The position numbers and the translations under genes are program-made. Below, piece by piece: positions 34,854 to 44,567 of a stretch of DNA of 64,000 bases. The stretch spans positions 868,001 to 932,000 of the forward strand of contig OZ246007.1 in NCBI GenBank assembly GCA_965230515.1, read 5' to 3'. Positions within the stretch are counted from its first letter, which is position 1. Each line of letters starts with the position of its first letter. Under the pieces are notes generated by a model. That model saw only the letters and a program-made list of their open reading frames with translations. It searched no databases and was not told the DNA's origin. This DNA is from JAJFKB01 sp965230515 (GTDB lineage Bacteria > Pseudomonadota > Gammaproteobacteria > Pseudomonadales > IMCC2047).

Positions 34854-35893
34854 ACCTGATTGCCTTTAAATTCTTTTAGCTGTTTTTCCAAATCCCTGAT
34901 ACGCGCGGCAAGATCATCCAACTGACGTATGCGCACCGTGTTTTTCTTCCATAGATTAGTTGGCATCATGGCTGTTCCGGAAGAGTAGCTGCCAGCCGAT
35001 TCTATCGATTTGGTCACCATTGTCATACCTGTCACATGCACATGATCAGCAATCCGGATATGTCCAACCAGACCCACCCCACCAGCCAGAGTACAGTGTT
35101 GACCAATTTCTGTGCTACCGGAAATTCCGACACAACCCGCTATTGCAGTGTGATCGCCTATTTTAACGTTATGGGCGATCATTACCTGATTATCAATTTT
35201 TACACCATCGCCAATCAGCGTGTCTGCCAAAGCTCCGCGATCTATCGTTGTACTGGCCCCAATTTCAACATCATCACCAATACGTACCCCGCCAATCTGG
35301 GCAATCTTTTCCCAGCGCCCTTCATTATCCGCAAAGCCGAACCCGTCCGCACCAATAACCGCCCCACTGTGGATAACCACTCGTTCTCCAATCACCACGT
35401 CATGTTGTACGGTTACATTCGCATCGAGAAAACCATCCTTGCCGATAACCACTTTCTCTCCGATAAAGCATCCCGCGCCAATAACTACATTTCCGGCTAT
35501 TCTGGCATCCTTTGCGATAACGGCTAAAGGGCCTACAGACGCAGTCTTATCAACCTGTGCCGCGCTATCAACCACTGCGCTATGGTGTACACCGGGCTCA
35601 CAGGTCGGTCGTTCTTCAAACAACTTTGCAATACGTGCGTAGCCTAGATAGGGGTTGGGATAAATAATTGCGTTACGCAGCTCGTCCGCATTTTTCTGAT
35701 CAACAATTACCGCGGATGCTCGCGTACCGGCTAACATCGATTTATATGCCGGATTGGCCAAGAAGCTAAGCTCTCCCGGTTTAGCCTCTTTCAACCCGGC
35801 AATACCACCAATTTCGCACTGGGGATCCCCTTTTAATTCTGCCTCAAGATAGGATACCAGTTCGGCCAAAGAATAACGGGTGCTACCTTTCAT
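34850..35893 (-). CDS. lpxD: UDP-3-O-(3-hydroxyacyl)glucosamine N-acyltransferase
   Basis: This adds the second acyl chain in lipid A synthesis. It has 347 residues: a UDP-binding N-terminal domain (about 1-100), hexapeptide beta-helix repeats (100-310) with the catalytic His near DNQVMIAHNVKIGDH, and a C-terminal helix (IRQLDDLAARIRDLEKQL) for acyl-carrier contact. It lies 12 bp after skp. Confidence 0.96.
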   Translation of the reverse strand: MKGSTRYSLAELVSYLEAELKGDPQCEIGGIAGLKEAKPGELSFLANPAYKSMLAGTRASAVIVDQKNADELRNAIIYPNPYLGYARIAKLFEERPTCEPGVHHSAVVDSAAQVDKTASVGPLAVIAKDARIAGNVVIGAGCFIGEKVVIGKDGFLDANVTVQHDVVIGERVVIHSGAVIGADGFGFADNEGRWEKIAQIGGVRIGDDVEIGASTTIDRGALADTLIGDGVKIDNQVMIAHNVKIGDHTAIAGCVGISGSTEIGQHCTLAGGVGLVGHIRIADHVHVTGMTMVTKSIESAGSYSSGTAMMPTNLWKKNTVRIRQLDDLAARIRDLEKQLKEFKGNQV

Positions 35894-35905
35894 ATTCCCC
35901 TAAAA

Positions 35906-36409
35906 CTATCTGTTAAGGTTGAGTTTCTCCGTGACTTTCTTGGTAATATCGTGCTCTGGGGCTACAAATATTGCCGCTCTTCTCTCCAGAATAAGGCTAT
36001 AAGTCCCTTCGCCAATGATCGCCTGAATAGCCTGTTCAAGCTTGGGACTTAATTCTGCGAGCAGTTCCTGTTGGCTTTCGTTCTGCGACTTCTGTATTTT
36101 TTTGACCTTAAACTGGTAATCAACCGCCTTATCTTCAACATCTTTCGCGAGCTTTTTCTTCTCACTCTCGCTCATCACCGCAGCATCCTGCTCCATTTTT
36201 TTCTGAAGGTTCTGAATAGCCTGCGCTAAAGCCTTAATTTCATTCTGTTCGGGAGCGTACTCTTTTTTTAATTCAGCAATTCTTTCTTTAGCCTGTTCGG
36301 AGCCCAGTATGGCCGCCTGAATATCAATGACTGCAATCTTGGTTTCCGCTGATGCCAATTGCGCACCCATCAGAAAACACATCATTATACCTAGTATTAA
36401 TTGCTTCAC
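35906..36409 (-). CDS. skp: OmpH/Skp periplasmic chaperone
   Basis: This 167-residue protein has a signal peptide ending ASA around residue 21, then KIAVIDIQAAILGSEQAKER and a long charged alpha-helical hairpin (about 45-130) that forms the tentacles of the Skp trimer. Skp holds unfolded outer-membrane proteins and delivers them to BamA, whose gene is directly upstream. Confidence 0.93.
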   Translation of the reverse strand: MKQLILGIMMCFLMGAQLASAETKIAVIDIQAAILGSEQAKERIAELKKEYAPEQNEIKALAQAIQNLQKKMEQDAAVMSESEKKKLAKDVEDKAVDYQFKVKKIQKSQNESQQELLAELSPKLEQAIQAIIGEGTYSLILERRAAIFVAPEHDITKKVTEKLNLNR

Positions 36410-36460
36410 TCTCTTTCCCCTTGACGGTTAATTATATAAGTAGGTTATAAAAACTCGGTA

Positions 36461-38797
36461 TTAAAAGGTCTTGCCGAATGAGAACTGGAAAAACTCAGTA
36501 TCATCCAACGGACCTTCATTAAAGGCTTGGGCGATGCTAAAGGTCAACGGGCCGAACCCTGATAACCAGGTCGCACCGATGCCGACGGAGTAGCGCAGTT
36601 CACCGGCATCGAAATCCAGACAACTTGTGCTGACTTTCGGACATTCCGTATTAAACACATTGCCTGCATCCAAAAACAAAGTCGATTGCACCGAACGCTG
36701 ATCTTTCAGGAAGGGTAACGGGAAAATAATATCAATCCCGCCAGTCACCAGAAAATTCCCCCCGAAAGGATCCTGTTCTCTATCAGGATCCAGTGGGCTT
36801 GGTGTACTGCGCGGCCCTAACTCATTGTTTTTAAAACCACGAATGGAATCAAACCCTCCGGCAAAGAAATGTTTGTAGAAGGGCAGTCTTGTGCTATCTC
36901 CATAGGCATCACCGTAGCCCAGCTCCGAACGTAATCTCAGTGTAAGGCTTCGTGTCAGTGGGAAAAATATCTGGCCTTTATAGGTTAATTTGTAGTAGGT
37001 CAGATCACTGCCCGGTATGGCTAACTCCAGCCCCAATGATTGCGAACTACCTCGGGTAGCAAACACACCACGGTTAAGCCGGGATTGACGCCAGGATGCG
37101 GTAAACAGGAACTCATTGAAGGTGTTACCCTCGAGATCCAGGAACTCAGAGATCTCCTGAACAGGGTACACTCCCTCAGTAATATCCGTATTCTCGTAGC
37201 CTATATTAAAGGATAAAGACTGTGTTTCGGAGATGGGATAACCAAATGAGACACCGCCACCGAAAGAATCCGTGGTAAAACTGGCAATATTATCTTCATC
37301 ATAATCCAGCTCTCTGTAGAACAGATTAAAACCCCGGGCGACTCCATCCACGGTATAGTAGGGGTCAAGATACGAAAAGTTATAAGCAGACTGGAAACGA
37401 CTTCTATTCAGCCCGATTGAAACACGCTTACCAGAACCCAGGAAATTATTCTGACTTACACCTGCACCCAATATCAGACCTCGCCCCTGGGCAAAACCAA
37501 GACTCGCTGTTACGCTGCCGGAAGGTTGCTCTTCCACGGTATAATCAACATCAATCTGATCTGATGATCCTGGTACCTGTGGCGTCTCTACATTCACTTC
37601 TTTAAAAAAGCCCAACCGCTGTAAACGTAATTTAGAAAGTTCAATCTGCTGATTGGAGGCCCAACCCGACTCCATCTGCCGCATCTCTCTGCGCAACACT
37701 TCATCAATTGTCTTGGTATTACCTTTAAAATTAATACGACGTACATAGGCCCGTTTACCCGGATCGATGAACACACTGATATCAACGGTGTCTTCATCAT
37801 CATTAATCTCCGGAATACCATTCACATTAGCAAAGGTATAGCCTTCATTGCCGAGCCGGTTGGTCAACGCCTCGGTGGTGACCGTTAACAATTCATTGGA
37901 AAAAATTTCTCCCGATTTGACCAGCAAAAACTGCTCCAGCTCTTCCTCATCAAGTACCAGATCACCTGCAAAGGTAACCTGATCAATAGTGAACTGGTCG
38001 CCTTCCACGAGGTTAATGGTAATGTACACTTTTTCCTTATCAGGCGTTATCGATACCTGTGTCGACTCGATATTAAAATTGATATAGCCATTATCCAGAT
38101 ACTTGGACTTCAGCTTCTCTAGGTCACCCGATAACTTCTCGCGCGAATATTTGTCATCATTGCGATAAAAGCTCAACCAGTTGGTGGTGTGCAGCTCAAA
38201 CAGATCCAGCAGGGCCTCATCGTCATAAACACTGTTGCCGACGATATTGATCTGTTTAATAGAGGACGGCGCCCCTTCAGTGATATTAATGGAAAGCGCA
38301 ACACGATTACGGGGCTGTGTTTCAACATCGGTTTCTATCTCAACGCCATAGCGTCCCTGCGCGATATACTGACGGGACAGTTCCTGCTCCAAACCTTCCA
38401 GCGTCGCGCGTTTAAAAATCTCACCCTCAGCCAGTCCCGATTGTTTCAGTCCATCCATCAACGCTTCTGTTTTGATGGCTTTGTTACCATCAATTTGTAT
38501 ATCACTGATCGATGGGCGTTCAACGACACTGACAATCAACACATTTTGATCACGTGCGATTTGAATATCGTTAAAAAAGCCTGTTTTAAACAGGCTACGG
38601 GTCGCATCAACCAAAGCCTGTTCACTTACCGTATCTCCCAGATTAACAGGGAAAGCACGAAACAGGGTACCGGCAGAAACACGTTGCAACCCCTCTATTC
38701 GAATATCCGCCACGGTGAATTGATCAGCAGCTGCCAACTGTGCCCAGCTTGCCATCGATAAAATAACAAATAGAGGTAAAAATAAAATTCTTTTCAT
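36461..38797 (-). CDS. bamA: Outer-membrane assembly factor BamA
   Basis: This is the essential Omp85 insertase, 778 residues. The signal peptide ends near AQLAAA (about 23), then five POTRA domains (about 25-420, starting FTVADIRIEGLQRV) and a 16-strand barrel with the conserved loop-6 motif SIRGF and the terminal Phe in FSFGKTF. It lies between rseP and skp, the standard order. Confidence 0.97.
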   Translation of the reverse strand: MKRILFLPLFVILSMASWAQLAAADQFTVADIRIEGLQRVSAGTLFRAFPVNLGDTVSEQALVDATRSLFKTGFFNDIQIARDQNVLIVSVVERPSISDIQIDGNKAIKTEALMDGLKQSGLAEGEIFKRATLEGLEQELSRQYIAQGRYGVEIETDVETQPRNRVALSINITEGAPSSIKQINIVGNSVYDDEALLDLFELHTTNWLSFYRNDDKYSREKLSGDLEKLKSKYLDNGYINFNIESTQVSITPDKEKVYITINLVEGDQFTIDQVTFAGDLVLDEEELEQFLLVKSGEIFSNELLTVTTEALTNRLGNEGYTFANVNGIPEINDDEDTVDISVFIDPGKRAYVRRINFKGNTKTIDEVLRREMRQMESGWASNQQIELSKLRLQRLGFFKEVNVETPQVPGSSDQIDVDYTVEEQPSGSVTASLGFAQGRGLILGAGVSQNNFLGSGKRVSIGLNRSRFQSAYNFSYLDPYYTVDGVARGFNLFYRELDYDEDNIASFTTDSFGGGVSFGYPISETQSLSFNIGYENTDITEGVYPVQEISEFLDLEGNTFNEFLFTASWRQSRLNRGVFATRGSSQSLGLELAIPGSDLTYYKLTYKGQIFFPLTRSLTLRLRSELGYGDAYGDSTRLPFYKHFFAGGFDSIRGFKNNELGPRSTPSPLDPDREQDPFGGNFLVTGGIDIIFPLPFLKDQRSVQSTLFLDAGNVFNTECPKVSTSCLDFDAGELRYSVGIGATWLSGFGPLTFSIAQAFNEGPLDDTEFFQFSFGKTF

Positions 38798-38820
38798 ATT
38801 CTTCTTATAAGCTAGTTGTT

Positions 38821-40179
38821 TTAAAGCCTGGTTAAATCGTTATAGATAGCCAACACCATCAGAGTCAGGATAATACTCATACCAATTCTTAGCCCTAAAC
38901 CCTGTATTTTTTCCGATACAGGCTTACCCCGCACCAACTCAACGAGATAATACATCAAATGACCACCGTCGAGCACGGGTATTGGCAGAATATTAATCAA
39001 GCCCAGGCTAATGCTAAGATAAGCGAGAAAATTAAGGAAGGTTTCAATCCCCTTATCCACCGAAGCCCCCGCAACTTTAGCAATGGTGATCGGCCCACTC
39101 AAGTTTTTAATTGAAATCAGTCCAACCAGCATCTTCTTCAGAGACACCAGCGTCAGCAGAGTCATATCCCAGGTTTTTTCAACCGCAGGAAGCCACGCGC
39201 CAAGAACCGAATATTTTATCTCTCTCGTTAACTCCGGAGGCCAGGGTACAGGCTGGGCAGCAACCCCGACATATCCAATCGTTGAACCATCCTCCAGCAC
39301 TTTAGATGCAGGCCGTATTCTAATCTGCAAATTAGCGCCTTGTCGATCCACATCAACCTGAATAGACTTCCCCGGACTCGCCTGCACCCATTCGACAAAC
39401 TCTCCCCAGTAACGAATGGACTGCCCGCCCACCGCTTTTAGCTGATCTCCTGCCATTAAGCCGGCTTGTGCGCCGGCCCCTTTAGCTTCAACTCTTCCTA
39501 CGGTCGCCGGAATATCGGGCAAGTAGGGGTGAATACCCAAAGACCGGACCGGATCAGGTTGTTCCTCACCCGCCTGCCAATCTTGCAATCTCAACGAATA
39601 GTCCTGCTTCGAGATAGCCGAACCAAGTGGTCGCGTGGTCACAACAATCTCTCGAGTTTCCCCAACATACCCCAACAGCTGTACATTAATAGCCTGCCAG
39701 GTCCTGGTTGTAGCACCATCTACCGCCACAATCTCCTGTCGCTCTCCAATACCCGCCTGAGCCGCTATAGAGCCTTGCTGTACATTACCTGTTACCGGTA
39801 CCAGGGTTGTAACACCCACCACAAACAACAACCAGTAGGCCACTATTGCGAAGGCAAAATTAGCGGCCGGACCCGCCACAACCACCGCTATACGTTTTCC
39901 AACTGATTGCCGGTTAAACGCGTACGGCAAGTCTTCCTCGGCAACCTCTGCTTCGCGCTCATCAAGCATTTTGACATAGCCCCCAAGGGGCACTGCTGCA
40001 ATCACAAACTCGGTTCCATGTCGGTCAACCCTTTTAAACAGAGCCTTGCCAAATCCGACGGAGAAACGCAGTACTTTTATGCCACATTTACGAGCCACCC
40101 AAAAATGGCCATACTCATGTATGGTTACCAGGAGACCCAGAGTAACAATAGTGGCAAATATAATTTGAATAAAACTCAT
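38821..40179 (-). CDS. rseP: RseP site-2 intramembrane metalloprotease
   Basis: This cleaves anti-sigma factor RseA inside the inner membrane to release sigma-E. It has 452 residues with the zinc site HEYGH in TM1 and the second metal Asp in LPIPVLDGGHL near residue 395. Two PDZ domains lie between (about 115-190 and 215-300). It sits upstream of bamA, linking envelope-stress proteolysis and outer-membrane assembly. Confidence 0.96.
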   Translation of the reverse strand: MSFIQIIFATIVTLGLLVTIHEYGHFWVARKCGIKVLRFSVGFGKALFKRVDRHGTEFVIAAVPLGGYVKMLDEREAEVAEEDLPYAFNRQSVGKRIAVVVAGPAANFAFAIVAYWLLFVVGVTTLVPVTGNVQQGSIAAQAGIGERQEIVAVDGATTRTWQAINVQLLGYVGETREIVVTTRPLGSAISKQDYSLRLQDWQAGEEQPDPVRSLGIHPYLPDIPATVGRVEAKGAGAQAGLMAGDQLKAVGGQSIRYWGEFVEWVQASPGKSIQVDVDRQGANLQIRIRPASKVLEDGSTIGYVGVAAQPVPWPPELTREIKYSVLGAWLPAVEKTWDMTLLTLVSLKKMLVGLISIKNLSGPITIAKVAGASVDKGIETFLNFLAYLSISLGLINILPIPVLDGGHLMYYLVELVRGKPVSEKIQGLGLRIGMSIILTLMVLAIYNDLTRL

Positions 40180-40196
40180 GCTTGTCTCGGGCCGCC

Positions 40197-41378
40197 CTAA
40201 TGAGAGCGGCGCTTGACCTGTTCACCGGCTAACTGCCGCGCCAACTGGTCCTGCTCCAAAATTACGTCAATACTATCAGCCTCTTGTCGCTGGTACTGAC
40301 TCATCACCTCGGCAACCACGCTGGCAATTTCAACAAATGCAATCTGCCTGTTTAAAAATGCCTCTACAGCCACTTCATTGGCCGCGTTCAACGCTGCAGT
40401 TACTGTCCCGCCTGACTTGATCGCCTGTTCAGCCAGCTCTACACAAGGAAATCGCTCCCTATCCAGAGGTTCGAAGTCCAACTGGGCAACCTGAACAAGA
40501 TCCAGAGAACTTACCCCAGAATCTATGCGGTGAGGCCAACCAAGCCCATAGGCAATCGGCGTTCGCATATCAGGATTACCCAATTGAGCCAACACCGAAC
40601 CATCGCTATATTCCACCATTGAATGTATAACACTTTGCCTGTGCAAGACGATCTCTATATTTTCCTGTGTGGTTTTGAAAAGCCAGCAGGCCTCAATAAG
40701 TTCCAGCCCTTTATTCATCATGGTGGCAGAATCCACCGATATTTTCTGCCCCATAGACCAGTTAGGGTGCGCGCAGGCCTGCTCCGGAGTTACAGAAGCC
40801 AACGACTCAAGTGGTAGCGTGCGAAAAGGCCCTCCCGACCCGGTCAGCAGAATTTTTCGGACCCCTGCTGATGACAAACCACCTTCAATGGATTTCGGCA
40901 GACATTGGAAAATCGCATTGTGCTCGCTATCAATCGGCAACACCTCTGCGCCGGAAGATTCAGCCTGATGCATGAAAAGATCACCGGACATCACCAGTGC
41001 TTCCTTGTTGGCCAGCAGTACCCGTTTACCTGCCGACACAGCCGCCAGAGTAGGCAGCAACCCTGCAGCACCAACGATCGCAGCCATCACATAATCGACT
41101 TGCTCATGTGACGCAACAAACTCCAATGCTTCCTTTCCTGACAGCACCTCTGTAGAAACCTGCTTTTTTGACAAACTCTGGCGCAGAAGTTCAGCCGCTT
41201 TTTCATCTGCCAACACCGCAAAGCGAGGCTTAAACTCCATCACCTGTTTAAGCATGAGGCTGTCATTGTGATTAGCGGTGAGTGCAAATACCTGATACTG
41301 ATCACGATGCCTGGCAATAACATCCAGCGTGCTCACACCAATAGAACCCGTCGCTCCCAGTATACAAATCTGCTTCAA
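40197..41378 (-). CDS. dxr: 1-deoxy-D-xylulose 5-phosphate reductoisomerase
   Basis: This is the NADPH-dependent second step of the MEP isoprenoid pathway, 393 residues. NADPH-binding GATGSIGVSTLDV, the ALVMSGDLFM segment, the metal site LPIDSEHNAIFQCL and the flexible loop HPNWSMGQKISVDSATMMNK are all present. It feeds isoprenoid precursors to UppS two genes upstream. Confidence 0.97.
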   Translation of the reverse strand: MKQICILGATGSIGVSTLDVIARHRDQYQVFALTANHNDSLMLKQVMEFKPRFAVLADEKAAELLRQSLSKKQVSTEVLSGKEALEFVASHEQVDYVMAAIVGAAGLLPTLAAVSAGKRVLLANKEALVMSGDLFMHQAESSGAEVLPIDSEHNAIFQCLPKSIEGGLSSAGVRKILLTGSGGPFRTLPLESLASVTPEQACAHPNWSMGQKISVDSATMMNKGLELIEACWLFKTTQENIEIVLHRQSVIHSMVEYSDGSVLAQLGNPDMRTPIAYGLGWPHRIDSGVSSLDLVQVAQLDFEPLDRERFPCVELAEQAIKSGGTVTAALNAANEVAVEAFLNRQIAFVEIASVVAEVMSQYQRQEADSIDVILEQDQLARQLAGEQVKRRSH

Positions 41379-41395
41379 CGATTTACTCCACTCAC

Positions 41396-42217
41396 CTAAG
41401 CCAACCCCATCTTTGCAATCAGCAGGCTAAACAATGGCAAACCTGCCACTAAACTATCAATACGATCCAGCAACCCGCCATGCCCGGGTAATAAATTTCC
41501 GCTATCTTTAACACCGCGATGACGCTTGAGCATGCTGACTGTCAGGTCACCAAGAACGGATATCGAAGCCGTTGCCAGGGCAAGCACGCCAAAGCTCAGC
41601 CATTGTAATGGCTGCAAATAGCTCATCAATCCAGCTGCCGACGCCAAAGCCCAGCATATTACTACCGAAGAGAACAATCCACCCAGCACACCAGCCCAGG
41701 TTTTGCCAGGACTCACCTGCGGAGCAAGCTTTGTTTTGCCCCAGGCTCTGCCGCTAAAATAAGCACCTATATCTGCACCCCAAATAATGAGCATCAGCAT
41801 AACAATCAGCACACCACCGAGTGAGGTTTGTTTCAGATAGACGATCGCCAACCAGGCGGGGACCAATAACACCATTCCCAGCAGTGCACGCTGAAACCGG
41901 CCACCCCAAAAATGAATCGCCGCCGGGAATCGGACAACCCAGAACAGGGCACAAAGCCAGACTACCATCGAAAACCACAGTACGCTTTGCCAGACCTGTT
42001 GATCAGCCCGGTACAATACAAAGCTTACCACCGTAAAAACTACTACATAGAAGATTCGGCCTGGTTGTGACAAACTTGCCAACCCTCCCCACTCCCATGC
42101 ACCCAGGGCGAAAATAGCAATTGCAATCAGGTTGAAGCTACTGTCAGGCAAAAACAAAATCGCCGCCAGAACCAGAGGCGCCAGAATTAAAGCTGTTATT
42201 ACACGCTGTCTGAGCAA
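41396..42217 (-). CDS. cdsA: Phosphatidate cytidylyltransferase
   Basis: This makes CDP-diacylglycerol from CTP and phosphatidate for phospholipid synthesis. It has 273 residues and about eight membrane segments. The C-terminal family signature is clear: SMLKRHRGVKDSGNLLPGHG followed by GLLDRIDSL with metal-binding acidic residues. It lies between uppS (1-bp gap) and dxr. Confidence 0.96.
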   Translation of the reverse strand: MLRQRVITALILAPLVLAAILFLPDSSFNLIAIAIFALGAWEWGGLASLSQPGRIFYVVVFTVVSFVLYRADQQVWQSVLWFSMVVWLCALFWVVRFPAAIHFWGGRFQRALLGMVLLVPAWLAIVYLKQTSLGGVLIVMLMLIIWGADIGAYFSGRAWGKTKLAPQVSPGKTWAGVLGGLFSSVVICWALASAAGLMSYLQPLQWLSFGVLALATASISVLGDLTVSMLKRHRGVKDSGNLLPGHGGLLDRIDSLVAGLPLFSLLIAKMGLA

Positions 42218-42218
42218 A

Positions 42219-43034
42219 CTAATTCTCTACCGAATTACTGGTGTGCCCAAATCGGCGCTCGCGATTCGCATAGGCTTTCAATGCTTGCAGAAATGCTGGC
42301 TCGTCAAAATCAGGCCAATAAAGGTCGGTAAAATACAGTTCACTATAGGCCATCTGCCAGAGCAGAAAATTACTGATCCGCTGCTCACCACCCGTTCTGA
42401 TACACAGGTCTGGAGGTGGCAAATCACCGATGCTAATCTCATCGTTCAGCGTATCCGGGTTAATATCGGACAATTGTAACTGTCCTGCAACAACCTTTTC
42501 AGCCAACTTTCTGGCCGCCTGGGCGATATCCCACTGGCCGCCATAATCTGCCGCGATAATGACGGTGCAGCCGTCATTGTCTACCGTTAACTGTTCCACT
42601 TCAGCCATATGTTTCTGAATGGTTTCGCTAAAACGAAGCCGATTTCCTATCACTCTCAAACGAATATTATTTTTATTGAGTTTATTAGCCTCTCTTTTCA
42701 GGGCGTTAAGGAACAGCTTCATCAATGAACTGACTTCCGCTTTCGGGCGCTGCCAATTCTCACTGCTAAACGCAAATAATGTTAAATACTTAATATTGTG
42801 TTTGGCGCAGGTCTCTATCACTTTGCGCACAGAGTCTACGCCGGCTTTATGACCAGCGCCTACCGGCAGTTTTCGCGCCTTGGCCCAACGGTTGTTGCCA
42901 TCCATTATGATGGCGACATGTTGGGGTATCTTGCTTAACTGCAAATCTGCCGTTGTATCTATGGAATTTTCCTTTTGCATAGAACCCCTAGAACTCTTAT
43001 TTACTTCATACCCTGCCAGCACATGCTTATTCAT
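42219..43034 (-). CDS. uppS: Undecaprenyl diphosphate synthase (cis-prenyltransferase)
   Basis: This makes the C55 lipid carrier for peptidoglycan and LPS by adding isopentenyl units to farnesyl diphosphate. Key motifs are HVAIIMDGNNRWAK with the catalytic Asp, FAFSSENWQRP, and DLCIRTGGEQRISNFLLWQ. The start is the ATG at 43034, with GGAG nine bases upstream; a TTG at 43049 would overlap that site. The N-terminus carries about 35 residues more than usual before the conserved core. Confidence 0.95.
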   Translation of the reverse strand: MNKHVLAGYEVNKSSRGSMQKENSIDTTADLQLSKIPQHVAIIMDGNNRWAKARKLPVGAGHKAGVDSVRKVIETCAKHNIKYLTLFAFSSENWQRPKAEVSSLMKLFLNALKREANKLNKNNIRLRVIGNRLRFSETIQKHMAEVEQLTVDNDGCTVIIAADYGGQWDIAQAARKLAEKVVAGQLQLSDINPDTLNDEISIGDLPPPDLCIRTGGEQRISNFLLWQMAYSELYFTDLYWPDFDEPAFLQALKAYANRERRFGHTSNSVEN

Positions 43035-43183
43035 ATCATTGTGCTCCAAGAGACTCAGCGATTAAGTGCCACATCCATGAGATCGGCAGAATATAACCAA
43101 GCACCAGCTCTGCCCTTTTGCGCTATCGGCACGAAAGCCGCTACAACCTCTTTGCAATCGGATTTTATCGCCTACTTCAGGCC

Positions 43184-43741
43184 TTATATTTCAAGGAGGT
43201 CAGCTTCTTTAACTTTTAATGCCTCATCTACAGCTGCGACAAATTTGTCTGTTAATTTCTGTACGGCATCCGTCGCTTTCCGCTCCTCATCTTCACTGAT
43301 ATCCTTTTCCTTGAGCAGCTCTTTAAAATCGTTATTGGCATCTCTTCTGGCGTTTCTAACCGATACTCGAGCATTTTCCGCCTCATGCTTTGCCTGACGA
43401 ATATAATCTTTACGCGTCTCTTCAGTCAGCGCTGGCATTGGAACCCTAATGACTTCGCCACTTGTAACCGGGTTCAGGCCCAGGTCAGATTTCATAATCG
43501 CCTTTTCGACTTCAGGAATCATAGGCTTTTCCCAGGGAACAATACTCAGGGTACGCCCATCCTCAACACCAATATTCGCTACCTGATTAATTGGCATCTC
43601 TGAACCGTAATAGGATACTTTTACACTATCAAGAATACTCGGATGAGCCCTTCCCGTTCGAATTTTATTGAACGCGGCTGCCAATGCAACCAGAGATTTC
43701 TCCATCCGGTCTTCTGTGTCTTTCATTATTTCATTTATCAT
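43184..43741 (-). CDS. frr: Ribosome recycling factor
   Basis: This splits post-termination ribosomes together with EF-G. The length of 185 residues is exact for the family. Recognisable segments are LAAAFNKIRTGRAHPSILD, LSIVPWEKPMIPEVEKAI and PALTEETRKDYIRQAK. It follows pyrH by 12 bp in the rpsB-tsf-pyrH-frr unit. Confidence 0.97.
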   Translation of the reverse strand: MINEIMKDTEDRMEKSLVALAAAFNKIRTGRAHPSILDSVKVSYYGSEMPINQVANIGVEDGRTLSIVPWEKPMIPEVEKAIMKSDLGLNPVTSGEVIRVPMPALTEETRKDYIRQAKHEAENARVSVRNARRDANNDFKELLKEKDISEDEERKATDAVQKLTDKFVAAVDEALKVKEADLLEI

Positions 43742-43753
43742 GGTCTAAGCACT

Positions 43754-44482
43754 CTAGTTTTCAATCAGCGTTCCTTCATCGCCGCCTACAACCACCGTTG
43801 CCAGGGCACCCGGTTTATTCATATTAAACACTCTCAACGGCATTTTGTGGTCGCGTGCCAGGCAGATGGCTGTCAAATCCATTACCTCTAACTGTTTTTC
43901 TATTACCTCATCATAGGTCAAATGGTCGTACTTGGTGGCTTCCGGGTTTGTAACAGGATCCGCCGTATAAACGCCATCAACTTTGGTTGCTTTCAGCACC
44001 GCATCTGACTCTATCTCAATGCCACGTAAACAGGCTGCCGAGTCCGTGGTAAAAAAAGGATTTCCTGTCCCGGCAGAAAATATAACCACATCGCCCGACC
44101 CGAGATACCTCATTGCACTACGACGATCATAATGTTCAACCACACCACTCATAGGTATGGCGGACATAACACGGGTTGCGATATTAGATCTCTCCAACGC
44201 ATCTCGCATAGCCAAGGCGTTCATCACAGTGGCTAACATGCCCATGTGGTCTCCGGTAACCCGATCCATACCCGCCTCATTCAAAGCAGCTCCACGAAAC
44301 AGGTTTCCGCCACCAATCACCAAACCTACCTGAACACCAATACCCACTAACTGCCCAATTTCCAAAGCCATTCGATCCAGTACACGGGGGTCAATGCCAA
44401 AAACCTCATCGCCCATCAAAGCCTCACCACTCAATTTTAGCAATATCCGTTGATACTTCGCTTTGCGGTCAGTACTCGGCAT
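43754..44482 (-). CDS. pyrH: UMP kinase
   Basis: This hexameric kinase phosphorylates UMP to UDP and is allosterically controlled by GTP and UTP. It belongs to the amino-acid-kinase fold with YQRILLKLSGEALMG at the start, GLVIGGGNLFRG, and FSAGTGNPFFTTDSAA. I start at the ATG at 44482 (MPSTDRKAKYQ), giving 242 residues, close to the usual 240. An upstream ATG at 44530 would add a non-conserved stretch of 16 residues. Confidence 0.96.
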   Translation of the reverse strand: MPSTDRKAKYQRILLKLSGEALMGDEVFGIDPRVLDRMALEIGQLVGIGVQVGLVIGGGNLFRGAALNEAGMDRVTGDHMGMLATVMNALAMRDALERSNIATRVMSAIPMSGVVEHYDRRSAMRYLGSGDVVIFSAGTGNPFFTTDSAACLRGIEIESDAVLKATKVDGVYTADPVTNPEATKYDHLTYDEVIEKQLEVMDLTAICLARDHKMPLRVFNMNKPGALATVVVGGDEGTLIEN

Positions 44483-44567
44483 AGGTATTAATACTCCAAC
44501 TAATTCATGGTTTAAGTGCGGGATAGCCAATCATGTTCTTAGGCCGGCCACCCCGATTCTTTCGTTA